Origin: Candidatus Agathobaculum pullistercoris
Lineage (GTDB): Bacteria > Bacillota > Clostridia > Oscillospirales > Butyricicoccaceae
Direction: 5' to 3'
Assembly (NCBI GenBank): GCA_019114345.1
Contig: DXFS01000084.1
Coordinates: forward strand, 1 to 61,785
Length of the DNA stretch: 61,785 nt
Shown: piece after piece, positions 1 through 8,351 of the stretch
Layout: each line of letters begins with the position of its first letter
Position numbering within the stretch: the first letter of the stretch is position 1
Translations under genes and position numbers: made by a program
Notes under the pieces: model-generated
Databases searched by the model: none
Told to the model about the DNA's origin: nothing
What the model saw: the letters and a program-made list of their open reading frames with translations, nothing else

Positions 1-293
1 TTGCCATGTTTCGCCGCATGGTGACCGGCTTTACTACGCACTCTTTTACGGACGGCACGTTCCTGCAGCTGGGCATGGACAAGCATGATTTCTTTATCGT
101 GCTTGTCGCTGTGCTAGCGGTGCTGGCAGTCGGCGTGCTGCGGGAGCGCGGCATTCCCCTGCGGGAGGGGATTGCGCGGCGGCATATTGCCCTGCGCTGG
201 ACGGTGTATTATGCACTGATCCTGTTTATCGTTATTTTCGGGGCGTACGGTGTGGGCTATGTGCCGGTAGACCCGATCTATGCTGCATTCTGA
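1..293 (+). CDS. MBOAT family O-acyltransferase, C-terminal part
   Basis: This is the 3' end of a gene that begins before the window; the frame is open from base 3. The visible ~96 residues hold two hydrophobic helices (near VLVAVLAVLAVGVL and YYALILFIVIFGAYGVGY), matching the C-terminal membrane helices of AlgI/DltB-like MBOAT proteins. Such proteins move an acyl group across the membrane to a surface polymer. The catalytic His region lies upstream, outside the window. The SGNH-like gene starts 11 bp downstream, the usual partner of such an acyltransferase, and this supports the call. The target polymer is unknown. Confidence 0.7.
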   Translation, partial: AMFRRMVTGFTTHSFTDGTFLQLGMDKHDFFIVLVAVLAVLAVGVLRERGIPLREGIARRHIALRWTVYYALILFIVIFGAYGVGYVPVDPIYAAF

Positions 294-304
294 GGAGGTG
301 ACCG

Positions 305-1270
305 ATGAAAACACGCATCCTGTTTCCGGCAATCAAAGGAACCTGTTTCCTGTTCCTGCTCGGCGTACTGCTGCTGGCGGCCTCCTGGCTGTTCATGCCC
401 AAGAACAATCACAAGTCGTTCGGCTTTACCGATGAGGAAATGCTTGCGGGCGGTATCCTGGGCGAGCGGGATAATTCGATTGATGTGCTGGTCGTGGGAG
501 ACAGCGAGGCTTACAGCTCGATCTCGCCGATGCAGTTGTGGGAGCAGCACGGGTTTACCTCCTACCTGTGCAGCACCTCGGCGCAGCCGCTGTATGATTC
601 TTACCGTTACCTGCGGCAGGCGTTCGAACACCAGAGCCCGCGCGTGGTGATACTGGAAACCAATGCGATCTTCCGCACATATAAACTGAACGACTATTTG
701 CTGTCCCGGGCTAAGGTGCTGTTTTCCGTGCTGCGTTACCATGACCGCTGGAAGACGCTTTCCGTCAATGATTTCGGCGGCGAGGCGCGCTATACCTGGA
801 CGGATGACCTCAAGGGGTTCCGTTATAACACCAAGGTCGTCCCGGCGGATACACGGAAGTATATGCTTCCCACGGACGCCGAACAGGAGATCCCCCTGCT
901 CAACCGCGCCTGCCTTGCGGAAATGATGGCGCTTTGCGAAGAGAACGGAGCGCAGCTCATTCTGGTCAGCACGCCGAGCACACTCAACTGGAACTATGCG
1001 CGTCACAACAGCATTGCAGCTTTTGCGGCAGAACACGGGCTGACCTATCTGGACATGAATACCATGCCGGATGAGGTGCCGGTCAACTGGGAGACCGATA
1101 CCCGCGACAAGGGTGACCACCTCAATTACAGCGGCGCCGTCAAGGTGACGCGCTATCTCGGGCAGTATCTGACGCAGCGTTTCGAGCTGTCGGACAAGCG
1201 CGGCGCAGCGGATTTTTCCTCCTGGAATGATGCGCTGCAGCACTATCGCAATACCATCGCCGCCGGATGA
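305..1270 (+). CDS. Membrane-anchored SGNH/AlgX-DltD-like protein
   Basis: The 321-aa protein has an N-terminal membrane anchor (residues ~10-31) followed by an extracytoplasmic domain. The block I Gly-Asp-Ser is at 65-67 (VVGDSEAYSS) and a C-terminal Asp-His pair is in GDHLNYSG (~271-272), as in SGNH hydrolases that accept an acyl group from an MBOAT partner. The ATG follows GAGGAGGTG, and the gene is probably translationally coupled to the MBOAT gene. The likely role is acetylation of a cell-surface glycan or teichoic acid; the acceptor cannot be read from sequence. Fold assignment is from motifs only. Confidence 0.72.
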   Translation: MKTRILFPAIKGTCFLFLLGVLLLAASWLFMPKNNHKSFGFTDEEMLAGGILGERDNSIDVLVVGDSEAYSSISPMQLWEQHGFTSYLCSTSAQPLYDSYRYLRQAFEHQSPRVVILETNAIFRTYKLNDYLLSRAKVLFSVLRYHDRWKTLSVNDFGGEARYTWTDDLKGFRYNTKVVPADTRKYMLPTDAEQEIPLLNRACLAEMMALCEENGAQLILVSTPSTLNWNYARHNSIAAFAAEHGLTYLDMNTMPDEVPVNWETDTRDKGDHLNYSGAVKVTRYLGQYLTQRFELSDKRGAADFSSWNDALQHYRNTIAAG

Positions 1271-1291
1271 TGCGGTAAGACTGGTACAGGC

Positions 1292-1341
1292 TTGACAGAG
1301 AGCGTCTCTGCGTGGATAATATACATATACCCCTTATGGTA
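1292..1341 (+). promoter_or_regulatory. csoR promoter with overlapping CsoR-type operator
   Basis: TTGACA at 1292-1297 and GATAAT at 1315-1320 are 17 bp apart. Just downstream, 1326-1341 reads TATACCCCTTATGGTA, an imperfect inverted repeat of the TACCC/GGGTA type. The same motif occurs twice more before the ATPase gene, so the repressor probably controls its own gene as well. Confidence 0.7.
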
Positions 1342-1354
1342 CGGAGGTGTGCCA

Positions 1355-1630
1355 ATGAGACAGTGTATGGATGCGGACAACCTGCACCGACGCCTGAAAA
1401 AGATCATCGGGCAGGTACAGGCAATCGACCGCATGGTGGATGAGGACGTCCCCTGTGAGGACGTGCTGGCGCAGATCAACGCTGCAAAGTCCGCGCTGCA
1501 CAAGTGCGGGCAGGTCGTGCTCGAAGGACATATCAAGCATTGTGTGCGCGACGGCATCGAACACGGCGACGCAGACCAGACCATTGCAAATTTCACCAAG
1601 GCAGTGGAACGGTTTGCGAATATGAACTGA
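1355..1630 (+). CDS. csoR: CsoR/FrmR-family metal-sensing repressor
   Basis: The 91-aa all-helical protein matches the CsoR/RcnR/FrmR family (DUF156). It opens with a helix containing LHRRLKKIIGQVQAIDRMVDED, broken here for length, and has family ligand positions around Cys in EDVPCEDVL and His-Cys in EGHIKHCV. The ATG at 1355 sits 7 bp after GGAGG. An upstream GTG or TTG would add 21 unlikely residues. CsoR proteins bind DNA when apo and release on Cu(I) binding. The matching palindromes before this gene and before the ATPase indicate a two-promoter regulon. Cu(I) is likely but other metals are possible in this family. Confidence 0.88.
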   Translation: MRQCMDADNLHRRLKKIIGQVQAIDRMVDEDVPCEDVLAQINAAKSALHKCGQVVLEGHIKHCVRDGIEHGDADQTIANFTKAVERFANMN

Positions 1631-1663
1631 ACCCGGTCGGGACAACGGTCCCGGCCGGGCAGG

Positions 1664-1699
1664 ACAGCCCCGGCTGAAAACGGCCGGGGCTGTGTTTTA
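1664..1699 (+). terminator. Rho-independent terminator after csoR
   Basis: The stem ACAGCCCCGGC / GCCGGGGCTGT (11 bp) is followed by GTTTTAT. It separates csoR from the ATPase transcription unit. Confidence 0.7.
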
Positions 1700-1703
1700 T
1701 GCC

Positions 1704-1755
1704 TTGACAACCTATACCCCTATAGGTATAATATACATATACCCCATTGGGTATA
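1704..1755 (+). promoter_or_regulatory. Strong promoter with two CsoR-type operators
   Basis: TTGACA (1704-1709) and TATAAT (1727-1732) are separated by 17 bp, a consensus sigma-A promoter. Operator 1, TATACCCCTATAGGTATA (1713-1730), lies in the spacer and runs into the -10. Operator 2, TATACCCCATTGGGTATA (1738-1755), is a perfect 7-4-7 inverted repeat at the transcription start. Binding at either site would block RNA polymerase. The ribosome site AAGGAGG follows at once. Confidence 0.82.
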
Positions 1756-1770
1756 AGGAGGCTTTGCGAT

Positions 1771-3717
1771 ATGGAGAAGCTGGAAAAATTTCTGGAATGG
1801 GGCGGGACGAAAAAGGATGTCGCCTGTCTGGCGCTGGGCGGCATCGCGCTGCTGATCAGCATTTTCGACCTGCTGCCGCTCCCGTTTGATGCGGCGTGGG
1901 TCGCGATCATCCTGTGCGGTATCCCCATTATCCTCGAGGCGGTCATCGGGCTGGTGACCGCGTTCGACATCAAGGCGGATGTGCTGGTGTCCATCGCGCT
2001 GATCGCATCGGTCATCATCGGCGAGGACTTCGCCGCGGGCGAGGTCGCGTTCATCATGCAGCTCGGCGCGCTGCTCGAGGATTTGACCGTCGCGCGGGCG
2101 CGGGCGGGCATCGAAAAGCTCGTCCACCTGACCCCGCGCACCGCACGCGTACTGCGGGATGGTAAAGAGCAGGTCCTTCCTGCCGAGCAGGTGCAGGTCG
2201 GCGACCTGCTGCGCGTGCTGCCGGGTGAGACCGTTCCGGTGGACGGCGTGATCACGACCGGGCAGACCTCGATCAATCAGGCGGTCATGACCGGCGAATC
2301 CCTGCCCGTGGACAAGGGCGAGGGGGACGAGGTCTCGAGCGGCACGGTCAACCAGTTCGGCTCCTTCGATATGCGGGCGACCAGGGTCGGGGAGGACAGC
2401 TCGATCCAGCGCATGATCCGGCTGGTGCAGTCCGCGGACGCGGGCAAGGCCAGGATCGTCGGTATTGCCGACCGCTGGGCGACCTGGGTCGTGGTGGTTG
2501 CGCTGACCGCTGCGGTGCTGACCTGGCTGATCACCGGCGAGGTCATCCGCGCGGTAACCATTCTGGTCGTGTTCTGCCCGTGTGCGCTTGTGCTTGCCAC
2601 ACCGACCGCCATCATGGCCGCGATCGGCAACGCGACCCGGCATGGCTTCCTTGTACGCGAGGGTGATGCGCTCGAGCGGCTTGCAGCGGTATCCAAAATC
2701 ACCTTTGACAAGACCGGCACGCTGACCTATGGCATGCCGCGGGTGGTTGCGGTGCACAGCTTTTTGCAGGATGTGTCCGGGCAGGCAATGTATGCCTGGG
2801 CTGCAGCGGCTGAGCAGCGTTCCGAGCATCCGCTGGGCAAGGCGGTTGTGCGCTGCTTCCGGGAGAAGGGCGGTGGAGAAGCGCCGCCGTCCGAAGGCTT
2901 CCGCATGCTGCCCGGCCGCGGCGTGCAGGCCATGGTGGACGGCCGGGCCATCCTTGCGGGTAATCCGGCGCTTTTGGAGGAAGAACACATTGCGGTCGGC
3001 GAGCAGGCTGCTTCGTGCGCGGACCGGTATCTGGAGGAAGGCTGCACCGTGATCTGGCTGGCGGCGGACGGCGCACTCGCCGGGCTGATCGCCCTGTCTG
3101 ACACCCTGCGGCCGGATGCGGCGGACACGATCGCACAGGTCAGGCGCGCAGGCGTGCAGCCCGTGCTGCTCACGGGCGACCATGCAAATGCGGCCGGCCA
3201 TATTGCGTCCCAGCTCGGCATCACCGAAATGCGTGCCGCCTGCCTGCCCGAGGATAAGCTGGACTACATCGATGCATCGCAGGCGCAGGGACAGCAGGTG
3301 TGCATGATCGGCGATGGTATCAATGACGCCCCGGCGCTCAAAAAAGCGTATGTGGGTATCGCCATGGGCGGCGTAGGCAGCGACATTGCGGTCGATGCGG
3401 CGGATATCGCGCTGGTCAACGACGAGATAAGCGAGGTGCCGCATCTGCTCCGTCTGGCGCGGCACATGATGCTGGTCATCAAATGCAACCTGACCTTCTC
3501 CATGACGCTGAATTTTGTTGCGATCGTGCTCGCCATCACCGGTATCTTGAACCCGGTTGTCGGTGCGCTGGTCCATAATGCAGGCTCGGTCTTTGTCATC
3601 ATCAACTCCGCATTTTTACTGACCTGGAGGAAAAGGAATGGTCACGATCATCATTCTGCTGATCGGGGCTGCGATCCTGACCGCCGGCCTGTACTATCGC
3701 AGGCAGGCGGGGAATGA
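1771..3717 (+). CDS. Heavy-metal P1B-type ATPase
   Basis: The 648-aa protein has the P1B layout: N-terminal membrane helices, actuator loop TGES, the metal-site helix with Cys-Pro-Cys at 269-271, the phosphorylation site DKTGT at Asp313, and the hinge GDGINDAP. It lacks any N-terminal CxxC metal-binding domain. The promoter carries two CsoR-type operators, which points to Cu(I). The last membrane helix reads HNAGSVFVIINS rather than the usual CopA M8 pattern, so the metal is uncertain. The extreme C-terminus (GHDHHS...) is read through the start of the next gene, an 80-nt overlap. Start chosen at the ATG after AAGGAGG. Confidence 0.9.
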   Translation: MEKLEKFLEWGGTKKDVACLALGGIALLISIFDLLPLPFDAAWVAIILCGIPIILEAVIGLVTAFDIKADVLVSIALIASVIIGEDFAAGEVAFIMQLGALLEDLTVARARAGIEKLVHLTPRTARVLRDGKEQVLPAEQVQVGDLLRVLPGETVPVDGVITTGQTSINQAVMTGESLPVDKGEGDEVSSGTVNQFGSFDMRATRVGEDSSIQRMIRLVQSADAGKARIVGIADRWATWVVVVALTAAVLTWLITGEVIRAVTILVVFCPCALVLATPTAIMAAIGNATRHGFLVREGDALERLAAVSKITFDKTGTLTYGMPRVVAVHSFLQDVSGQAMYAWAAAAEQRSEHPLGKAVVRCFREKGGGEAPPSEGFRMLPGRGVQAMVDGRAILAGNPALLEEEHIAVGEQAASCADRYLEEGCTVIWLAADGALAGLIALSDTLRPDAADTIAQVRRAGVQPVLLTGDHANAAGHIASQLGITEMRAACLPEDKLDYIDASQAQGQQVCMIGDGINDAPALKKAYVGIAMGGVGSDIAVDAADIALVNDEISEVPHLLRLARHMMLVIKCNLTFSMTLNFVAIVLAITGILNPVVGALVHNAGSVFVIINSAFLLTWRKRNGHDHHSADRGCDPDRRPVLSQAGGE

Positions 3718-3811
3718 CCCGGAATCCCGCAAGATCTACGGGATCGCGGCTCTCATCGGCGCGGCTATACTGATCGCGGCGGCGGTCAAGGCGCTCACGT
3801 TCGGACTGTAG
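3638..3811 (+). CDS. Small two-helix membrane protein overlapping the ATPase gene
   Basis: This 57-residue reading frame starts with ATG eight bases after GGAGGAAAAGGA and overlaps the ATPase 3' end by 80 nt in another frame. It encodes two hydrophobic segments (VTIIILLIGAAILTAGLYY and IYGIAALIGAAILIAAAV) joined by a short charged loop. I do not recognise a family. The strong ribosome site and its place between ATPase and terminator suggest it is co-translated and may act with the pump. Confidence 0.6.
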   Translation: MVTIIILLIGAAILTAGLYYRRQAGNDPESRKIYGIAALIGAAILIAAAVKALTFGL

Positions 3812-3820
3812 GGCTGCCGA

Positions 3821-3853
3821 CGGCTGCACAGACTTCTGTGCAGCCGCCTTTTT
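3821..3853 (+). terminator. Rho-independent terminator of the CsoR-regulated operon
   Basis: The perfect stem CGGCTGCACAG / CTGTGCAGCCG with a 4-nt loop is followed by CCTTTTTG. Confidence 0.85.
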
Positions 3854-3955
3854 GTGTAGATTTGCGTAATAATGCAGTGCAGATGGAAATTTTGCTGGAT
3901 TATCCGCAGGTTTCGGGGTACAATAGACGCAGACCGCAAAAAAGGAGAACCTGAC

Positions 3956-4603
3956 ATGAAAAAACGTATTTTTCTGACTTTTACCCTGCTGGCAGCCCTG
4001 GTGCTGGGCGGGTGCAGCAGCACGGGCACGCAGACGGCCCAGGATACGGACGGCAGCGTGCAGCAGGATACCGCGCAGACCGAGACCCAAGCACAGGCTG
4101 AGGGGATCGGCACCCATCATGCCGAGATCACGATCGCGGGCAAAGGCACGATCTCGGTCGAGCTGGATGGGGACGCTGCGCCGATCACCGTGCAGAATTT
4201 CATGGACCTGGCCGAGAGCGGCTTTTACGACGGGCTGACCTTCCACCGCATCATCAACGGCTTTATGATGCAGGGGGGTGACCCGAACGGGGACGGTACC
4301 GGCGGCTCGGATCAGACCATCACAGGTGAGTTCAGCGGGAACGGCATTGAGAACGACCTGTCGCACACGCGCGGTGCGATCTCGATGGCGCGCTCGAACG
4401 ATCCGGACAGCGCATCCTCCCAGTTTTTCATCGTCCATGAGGACAGCACCTATCTGGACGGGCAGTATGCCTGCTTCGGCTATGTGACCAGCGGCATGGA
4501 CATTGTGGATGATATCTGCGAAAACACCCCGGTCGAGGATAATAACGGCACCGTATTGGCGGAAAACCAGCCGGTGATCGAGAGTATTCAAATCATTGAC
4601 TGA
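3956..4603 (+). CDS. Cyclophilin-type peptidyl-prolyl isomerase lipoprotein
   Basis: The 215-aa protein begins with a lipoprotein signal peptide whose lipobox ends LVLGGC. A Gln/Thr-rich linker precedes a cyclophilin domain. Diagnostic segments are FHRIINGFMMQGGDP (catalytic Arg and Gln side chains), ISMARSNDPDSASSQFFI and YACFGYVTSGMDIVD. It should be anchored outside the membrane and catalyse proline isomerisation in exported proteins. The ATG at 3956 follows AAGGAGAA; in-frame upstream sequence lacks a signal. It is a single-gene unit bounded by terminators. Confidence 0.92.
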   Translation: MKKRIFLTFTLLAALVLGGCSSTGTQTAQDTDGSVQQDTAQTETQAQAEGIGTHHAEITIAGKGTISVELDGDAAPITVQNFMDLAESGFYDGLTFHRIINGFMMQGGDPNGDGTGGSDQTITGEFSGNGIENDLSHTRGAISMARSNDPDSASSQFFIVHEDSTYLDGQYACFGYVTSGMDIVDDICENTPVEDNNGTVLAENQPVIESIQIID

Positions 4604-4623
4604 GCGGCATGGACCGGCCCTCA

Positions 4624-4650
4624 AACCGCCTCCCTTGGGGAGGCGGTTTT
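4624..4650 (+). terminator. Rho-independent terminator after the cyclophilin gene
   Basis: The stem AACCGCCTCCC / GGGAGGCGGTT has a 3-nt loop and runs into TTTTGC. Confidence 0.82.
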
Positions 4651-4800
4651 GCGCCTCCGGTAAAAGTGACAAAAAACGATGTTTTTATCCGCAATTCATC
4701 GGAGGACAGGGAGAAAATCGGCCGACATTTTGACAACTGCCGTGCCGCATGTTACAATGGGAACCTATCTGTGGATCTCGAAAAATGAGGGGGAATTCCT

Positions 4801-5994
4801 GTGAAAAAAATATGGGACAGCCTGCCTTTCCGGCTGCTGCTCGGCGTTGTGCTCGGCATTGTGCTGGGGCAGTTTGCGGGTACGGCAGTGATGAATGTGG
4901 TCGTGACGGCCAAATATATTATCGGCCAGCTGATCAACTTCTGCGTACCGCTGATCATCATTGGCTTTATCGCACCATCCATCACCAAAATGGGCAGCAA
5001 CGCCTCGCGTATGCTGGGCATTGCCATTCTGTGCGCTTACCTGTCCTCGATTTTTGCGGCGCTGCTGTCAATGGGGGCGGGGTATGCGCTGATCCCGCAT
5101 CTGTCCATCGTATCCGCAGCGGAGGGGCTGCGCGAACTGCCGGAGGCGGTTTTCCAGCTGGATATCCCGGTGATCATGAGCGTAATGAGCGCGCTGGTGC
5201 TGTCTATCCTGCTCGGTCTTACTGCCGCATGGACGCGTGCCAGGACCTTTGCCAGCCTGCTGGATGAGTTCCAGCGCATGGTCCTGCGCATGGTGACCAG
5301 TGTGGTCATCCCGCTGCTGCCGCTGTTTATCGCGCTGACCTTCTGCGAGCTGTCCTGGCAGGGTACGATCACACGGCAGCTGCCGGTGTTTATCAAGGTG
5401 GTGCTGATCGTGATGGCGGGCCATTATATCTGGCTGGCGGTACTGTATGCCGTAGGCGGGCTGTATGCGCGTGCCAACCCGCTGGATATCATCCGCCATT
5501 ACGGCCCGGCCTATTTGACGGCAGTGGGTACCATGTCCTCGGCGGCAACGCTTGCGGTTGCGCTGCGCTGCGCGAAAAAGTCCGTACCGCCCCTGCGTGA
5601 TGATATGGTGGATTTCGGCATCCCGCTGTTCGCGAACATCCACCTGTGCGGCTCGGTGCTGACCGAGGTATTCTTTGTTATGACCGTGTCGCAGATCCTG
5701 TACGGCTATATCCCGTCGCTGACATCCATGGTACTGTTCTGCCTGCTGCTCGGCGTGTTTGCGATCGGCGCCCCCGGCGTGCCGGGCGGCACGGTGGTGG
5801 CGTCGCTGGGCCTGATCTCGAGCGTGCTTGGGTTTGACGATACCGGCCTTGCGCTGATGCTGACGATCTTTGCCCTGCAGGACAGCTTCGGCACGGCCTG
5901 CAATGTGACCGGCGACGGCGCGCTCACCCTGATCCTGAGCGGCTACGCGAGAAAACATAACATTCCGGAGCAGAAAAGCAGCCTGGAACTTTGA
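4801..5994 (+). CDS. Dicarboxylate/amino acid:cation symporter (DAACS family)
   Basis: The 397-aa membrane protein matches the glutamate/dicarboxylate transporter fold. It has repeated hydrophobic segments, the serine-rich hairpin region (AVGTMSSAATLAVALRCAKK), a hairpin 2 region (GAPGVPGGTVVASLGL) and the conserved TM8 region (DSFGTACNVTGDGALTLI). The start is GTG at 4801 after GAGGGGGAATTCCT. It imports an anionic substrate with Na+ or H+. The hairpin motifs differ from the classic GltP pattern, so substrate cannot be assigned. Single gene; a shared terminator lies between it and the convergent AraC gene. Confidence 0.88.
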   Translation: MKKIWDSLPFRLLLGVVLGIVLGQFAGTAVMNVVVTAKYIIGQLINFCVPLIIIGFIAPSITKMGSNASRMLGIAILCAYLSSIFAALLSMGAGYALIPHLSIVSAAEGLRELPEAVFQLDIPVIMSVMSALVLSILLGLTAAWTRARTFASLLDEFQRMVLRMVTSVVIPLLPLFIALTFCELSWQGTITRQLPVFIKVVLIVMAGHYIWLAVLYAVGGLYARANPLDIIRHYGPAYLTAVGTMSSAATLAVALRCAKKSVPPLRDDMVDFGIPLFANIHLCGSVLTEVFFVMTVSQILYGYIPSLTSMVLFCLLLGVFAIGAPGVPGGTVVASLGLISSVLGFDDTGLALMLTIFALQDSFGTACNVTGDGALTLILSGYARKHNIPEQKSSLEL

Positions 5995-6005
5995 TCACAA
6001 TATAA

Positions 6006-6043
6006 AACCGTCCCGCATTGAAAACGATGCGGGACGGTTTTTT
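6006..6043. terminator. Bidirectional terminator between convergent genes
   Basis: A 13-bp stem (AACCGTCCCGCAT / ATGCGGGACGGTT) with an 8-nt loop has A-runs on the left and T-runs on the right, so it can stop transcription from both sides. Confidence 0.85.
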
Positions 6044-6055
6044 CATATGTAAGGT

Positions 6056-6919
6056 TTACGGCTCAGCTGGTGCGGAAACGCGGTTTTCCTTGCGGAACTG
6101 GGCGGGCGGACAGCCGACGCGCTTGGTGAAAAGGGTGATCAGGTTGCTGCTGTTCGGATAGCCGACCTCGCGCGAGATCTCGGCAATGGACAGGTCGGAG
6201 GTGAGAAGCAGCGCTTTTGCGCGGTCAATACGCGAATAGATGACAAATTCGTTCGGGGACTGGCCGGTCATCTCCTTGAACAGGTGCGAGAAATAATACA
6301 GGCTCAGCCCGGCGATGTCCGCCATTTCCTGCAGGGTGATGCGCTTGCCGACATGGCTGCGGATGTAGCTGACCACACGGCTCATGGAATCGTCGTTCTT
6401 CTTCAGCCGCGGCGACTGAATGGGATTGTTGAGCAGCATAAGCATCTGATAGATGCGCGCAGAGGTTTCAAACACGCTTTCGCTGCCGCCGTCCTGATAG
6501 AACATCACCATATCCTCCATCATGCGCAGGATGGCGCCGTTATTTTCGCCCTCGATAATCAGGCCGCTGGTCTGGTTGATATAGCGGCAGAGCTCGTGTG
6601 CCTGCGGGCCGTCGAAGTGGACAAAGTAAAACTCCAGATCGTCCGAGGCGTGGTAGTAATGCGGCTGCCGGCAGTCAAAAAACGCGATCTGTCCGGCATG
6701 TGCTTCATATGTGTCATCCTTCAGCTCAAGAAAGAACGTTCCGCGCGTGACGTAGACCAACAGCAGGGGAGGATAGGTCTCACGCTTGATGTAGTAATCC
6801 CGGCTGCAGTAAAAATGACCGCACATGGTGTGATAGTAGAACATTTTTTTGGTCTCTTCGGACGGGGAAAAGAAAAACCATTCGGACTCGGGCAGTACAC
6901 CGATCTCATACGTTTTCAT
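6056..6919 (-). CDS. AraC-family transcriptional regulator (cupin plus HTH)
   Basis: The 287-aa protein has an N-terminal cupin-like sensor domain (residues ~30-130, including FFDCRQPHYYHASDDLEFYFVHFDG) and a C-terminal double HTH. The latter contains ITLQEMADIAGLSLYYFSHLFKEMTG and REVGYPNSSNLITLFTKRVGCPP, split here by spacing in the protein. Its ATG lies within the last codons of the preceding AraC gene, a 14-nt overlap that implies translational coupling. It probably controls the divergent GPH transporter/UroD-like operon, sensing a small carbon substrate. Confidence 0.9.
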   Translation of the reverse strand: MKTYEIGVLPESEWFFFSPSEETKKMFYYHTMCGHFYCSRDYYIKRETYPPLLLVYVTRGTFFLELKDDTYEAHAGQIAFFDCRQPHYYHASDDLEFYFVHFDGPQAHELCRYINQTSGLIIEGENNGAILRMMEDMVMFYQDGGSESVFETSARIYQMLMLLNNPIQSPRLKKNDDSMSRVVSYIRSHVGKRITLQEMADIAGLSLYYFSHLFKEMTGQSPNEFVIYSRIDRAKALLLTSDLSIAEISREVGYPNSSNLITLFTKRVGCPPAQFRKENRVSAPAEP

Positions 6920-7919
6920 CTGTTACCTCCTGGGCGTGCGATTCGCCCTTTTGCGGGGATATCGCTTTGAAATAGCGCGGCGGATAGCCGGTGATCTTTT
7001 TGAACAGGCGGGAAAAATAGTTTGCATCATAAATGCCAACCTTGCGCCCGATCTCGGCGACCGGCGCGTCGCTGGTCTGCAGCAGTTCGAGCGCGTGCAG
7101 GATACGCACGCGGTTGAGATAATCGGTCGGCGGCATGCCGGTGATCTCCTTGAACAGGCTGCGGAAATACGTCAGCGTGATGCCACGGCTGTGGGCAATG
7201 GCTTCAAAGTCGATTTCCTGTGCCAGGTTCTGGTCGATGCGGGTGAGCACCTCGCCGATCATCGCTTCCTTCCAGGAGGATTCGCGGCTGACCAGCTCAA
7301 ACTGGCTGAGCTGGATGCGGCGGATAAAGACCAGCAGCGCCTGCAGCTGCAGCAGTTTCATCTGCTCAAATCCGAAATGCCGCTCTTCCTGTTCCCGGCC
7401 GATGCTCTGCAGGATGGGATACAGGCTGTCCAGCTCGGCGTATGAGAGATGGAGCAGGCCCTGCATGCTGGCAGCACTCATGTGCAGCAGCACAGGCCCG
7501 CCTGCGGCGCGCGCCTCTGTTTCAAAGGCGCGCAGTTCGCGCAGCCGTTTTTCCGCAGCATTTCCTTGCGGCATGTTCCAGTATACCATATCCTGCAGGG
7601 AGGCGGAAGGGACGCCGGAAAAGACATCCGGTTCGAACTGGCAGCGGCAGGCCTGCGCGCCGTTTTGCAGATAATAAGTATGCGGCCGGTCGGGCGGCAG
7701 CAAAAGCAGATCGCCGGGAATGAGCGACATCCGGCCCTGGCCGGAGAAAAATTCGCAGCTGCCACGCAGCACCAGAACAAGCTCATAAAAACGGTGGCGG
7801 TGCAGAGGAGGGCGGGATGCCGGGCCGGGAATGCTGCCGTCGGTCATTTTTTCGTGCAGCAGTGTGATGCCTGAGTTGTCCGGGGCATCACGGTCGATGT
7901 AGTTTGCCTGAGCGGACAT
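6906..7919 (-). CDS. AraC-family transcriptional regulator (cupin plus HTH)
   Basis: The start is set at the ATG at 7919 (MSAQANYIDR), 8 nt after GGAAGGAGA; longer forms lack a ribosome site. The 337-aa product has an N-terminal cupin (RHRFYELVLVLRGSCEFFSG...PGDLLLLPPDRPHTY) and a C-terminal AraC HTH pair ending IGIYDANYFSRLFKKITGYPPRYF. It is the first gene of a two-regulator unit and diverges from the transporter gene across a 432-bp AT-rich gap. Two tandem AraC paralogues are unusual; they may act as a pair or answer to different ligands. Confidence 0.9.
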   Translation of the reverse strand: MSAQANYIDRDAPDNSGITLLHEKMTDGSIPGPASRPPLHRHRFYELVLVLRGSCEFFSGQGRMSLIPGDLLLLPPDRPHTYYLQNGAQACRCQFEPDVFSGVPSASLQDMVYWNMPQGNAAEKRLRELRAFETEARAAGGPVLLHMSAASMQGLLHLSYAELDSLYPILQSIGREQEERHFGFEQMKLLQLQALLVFIRRIQLSQFELVSRESSWKEAMIGEVLTRIDQNLAQEIDFEAIAHSRGITLTYFRSLFKEITGMPPTDYLNRVRILHALELLQTSDAPVAEIGRKVGIYDANYFSRLFKKITGYPPRYFKAISPQKGESHAQEVTDENV

Positions 7920-8351
7920 GGGCGCTTCTCCTTCCAGCATTTTCTCTGCTTTTATTGTATCGCAGATCCACTCGAATGAAAAGCAAAATCGACAAAACAA
8001 GAATAGTGAATTATAACAAGCGACAGAGGGGCGGTTTGGCAGTATTATATAAAGCAAGATAAATAAGTTTTGTTTTGTGCTAATTTTTAAAGCATTTCAT
8101 TCTAACGGGTTTATTGCAAAAATGATAAACTTAAACCATGATAAAGGATAAGAAACAGCGAATTACAATCAAGCAATTCGAGAGAACGAGAAAGATTATT
8201 GGAAGTTAAAGAACAAGATTAATAAATAAATAAGATAAATAGAAAAAGCAAAATAAAGATATTTTTCCGTCGCAGATGTGTGCGCGCGACGCAAATGCAG
8301 CGGGTGAAATATAGGAGAAAAAGAGAAGCTTTGGAAGAAAGGATGGAAAAC
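7920..8351. promoter_or_regulatory. AT-rich divergent control region between AraC and transporter genes
   Basis: This 432-bp gap has no credible gene and is far richer in A+T than its surroundings, especially 8050-8270. On the plus strand TTGCAA (8114-8119) and CATGAT (8137-8142) are 17 bp apart; the poor -10 fits an activated promoter. ATGATAAA occurs twice, at 8122-8129 and 8138-8145 (16-bp period), and may be an activator site. On the minus strand TATAAT occurs at 8015-8010 and 8049-8044 without a good -35. These sites are inferred by eye. Confidence 0.5.

Noticed and set aside
1720-3576. 618-codon open frame antisense to the CsoR-regulated ATPase gene
   Set aside because: It mirrors a clear P-type ATPase on the other strand, is Arg/His/Gln rich without any domain, and has no ribosome site; a by-product of high GC.
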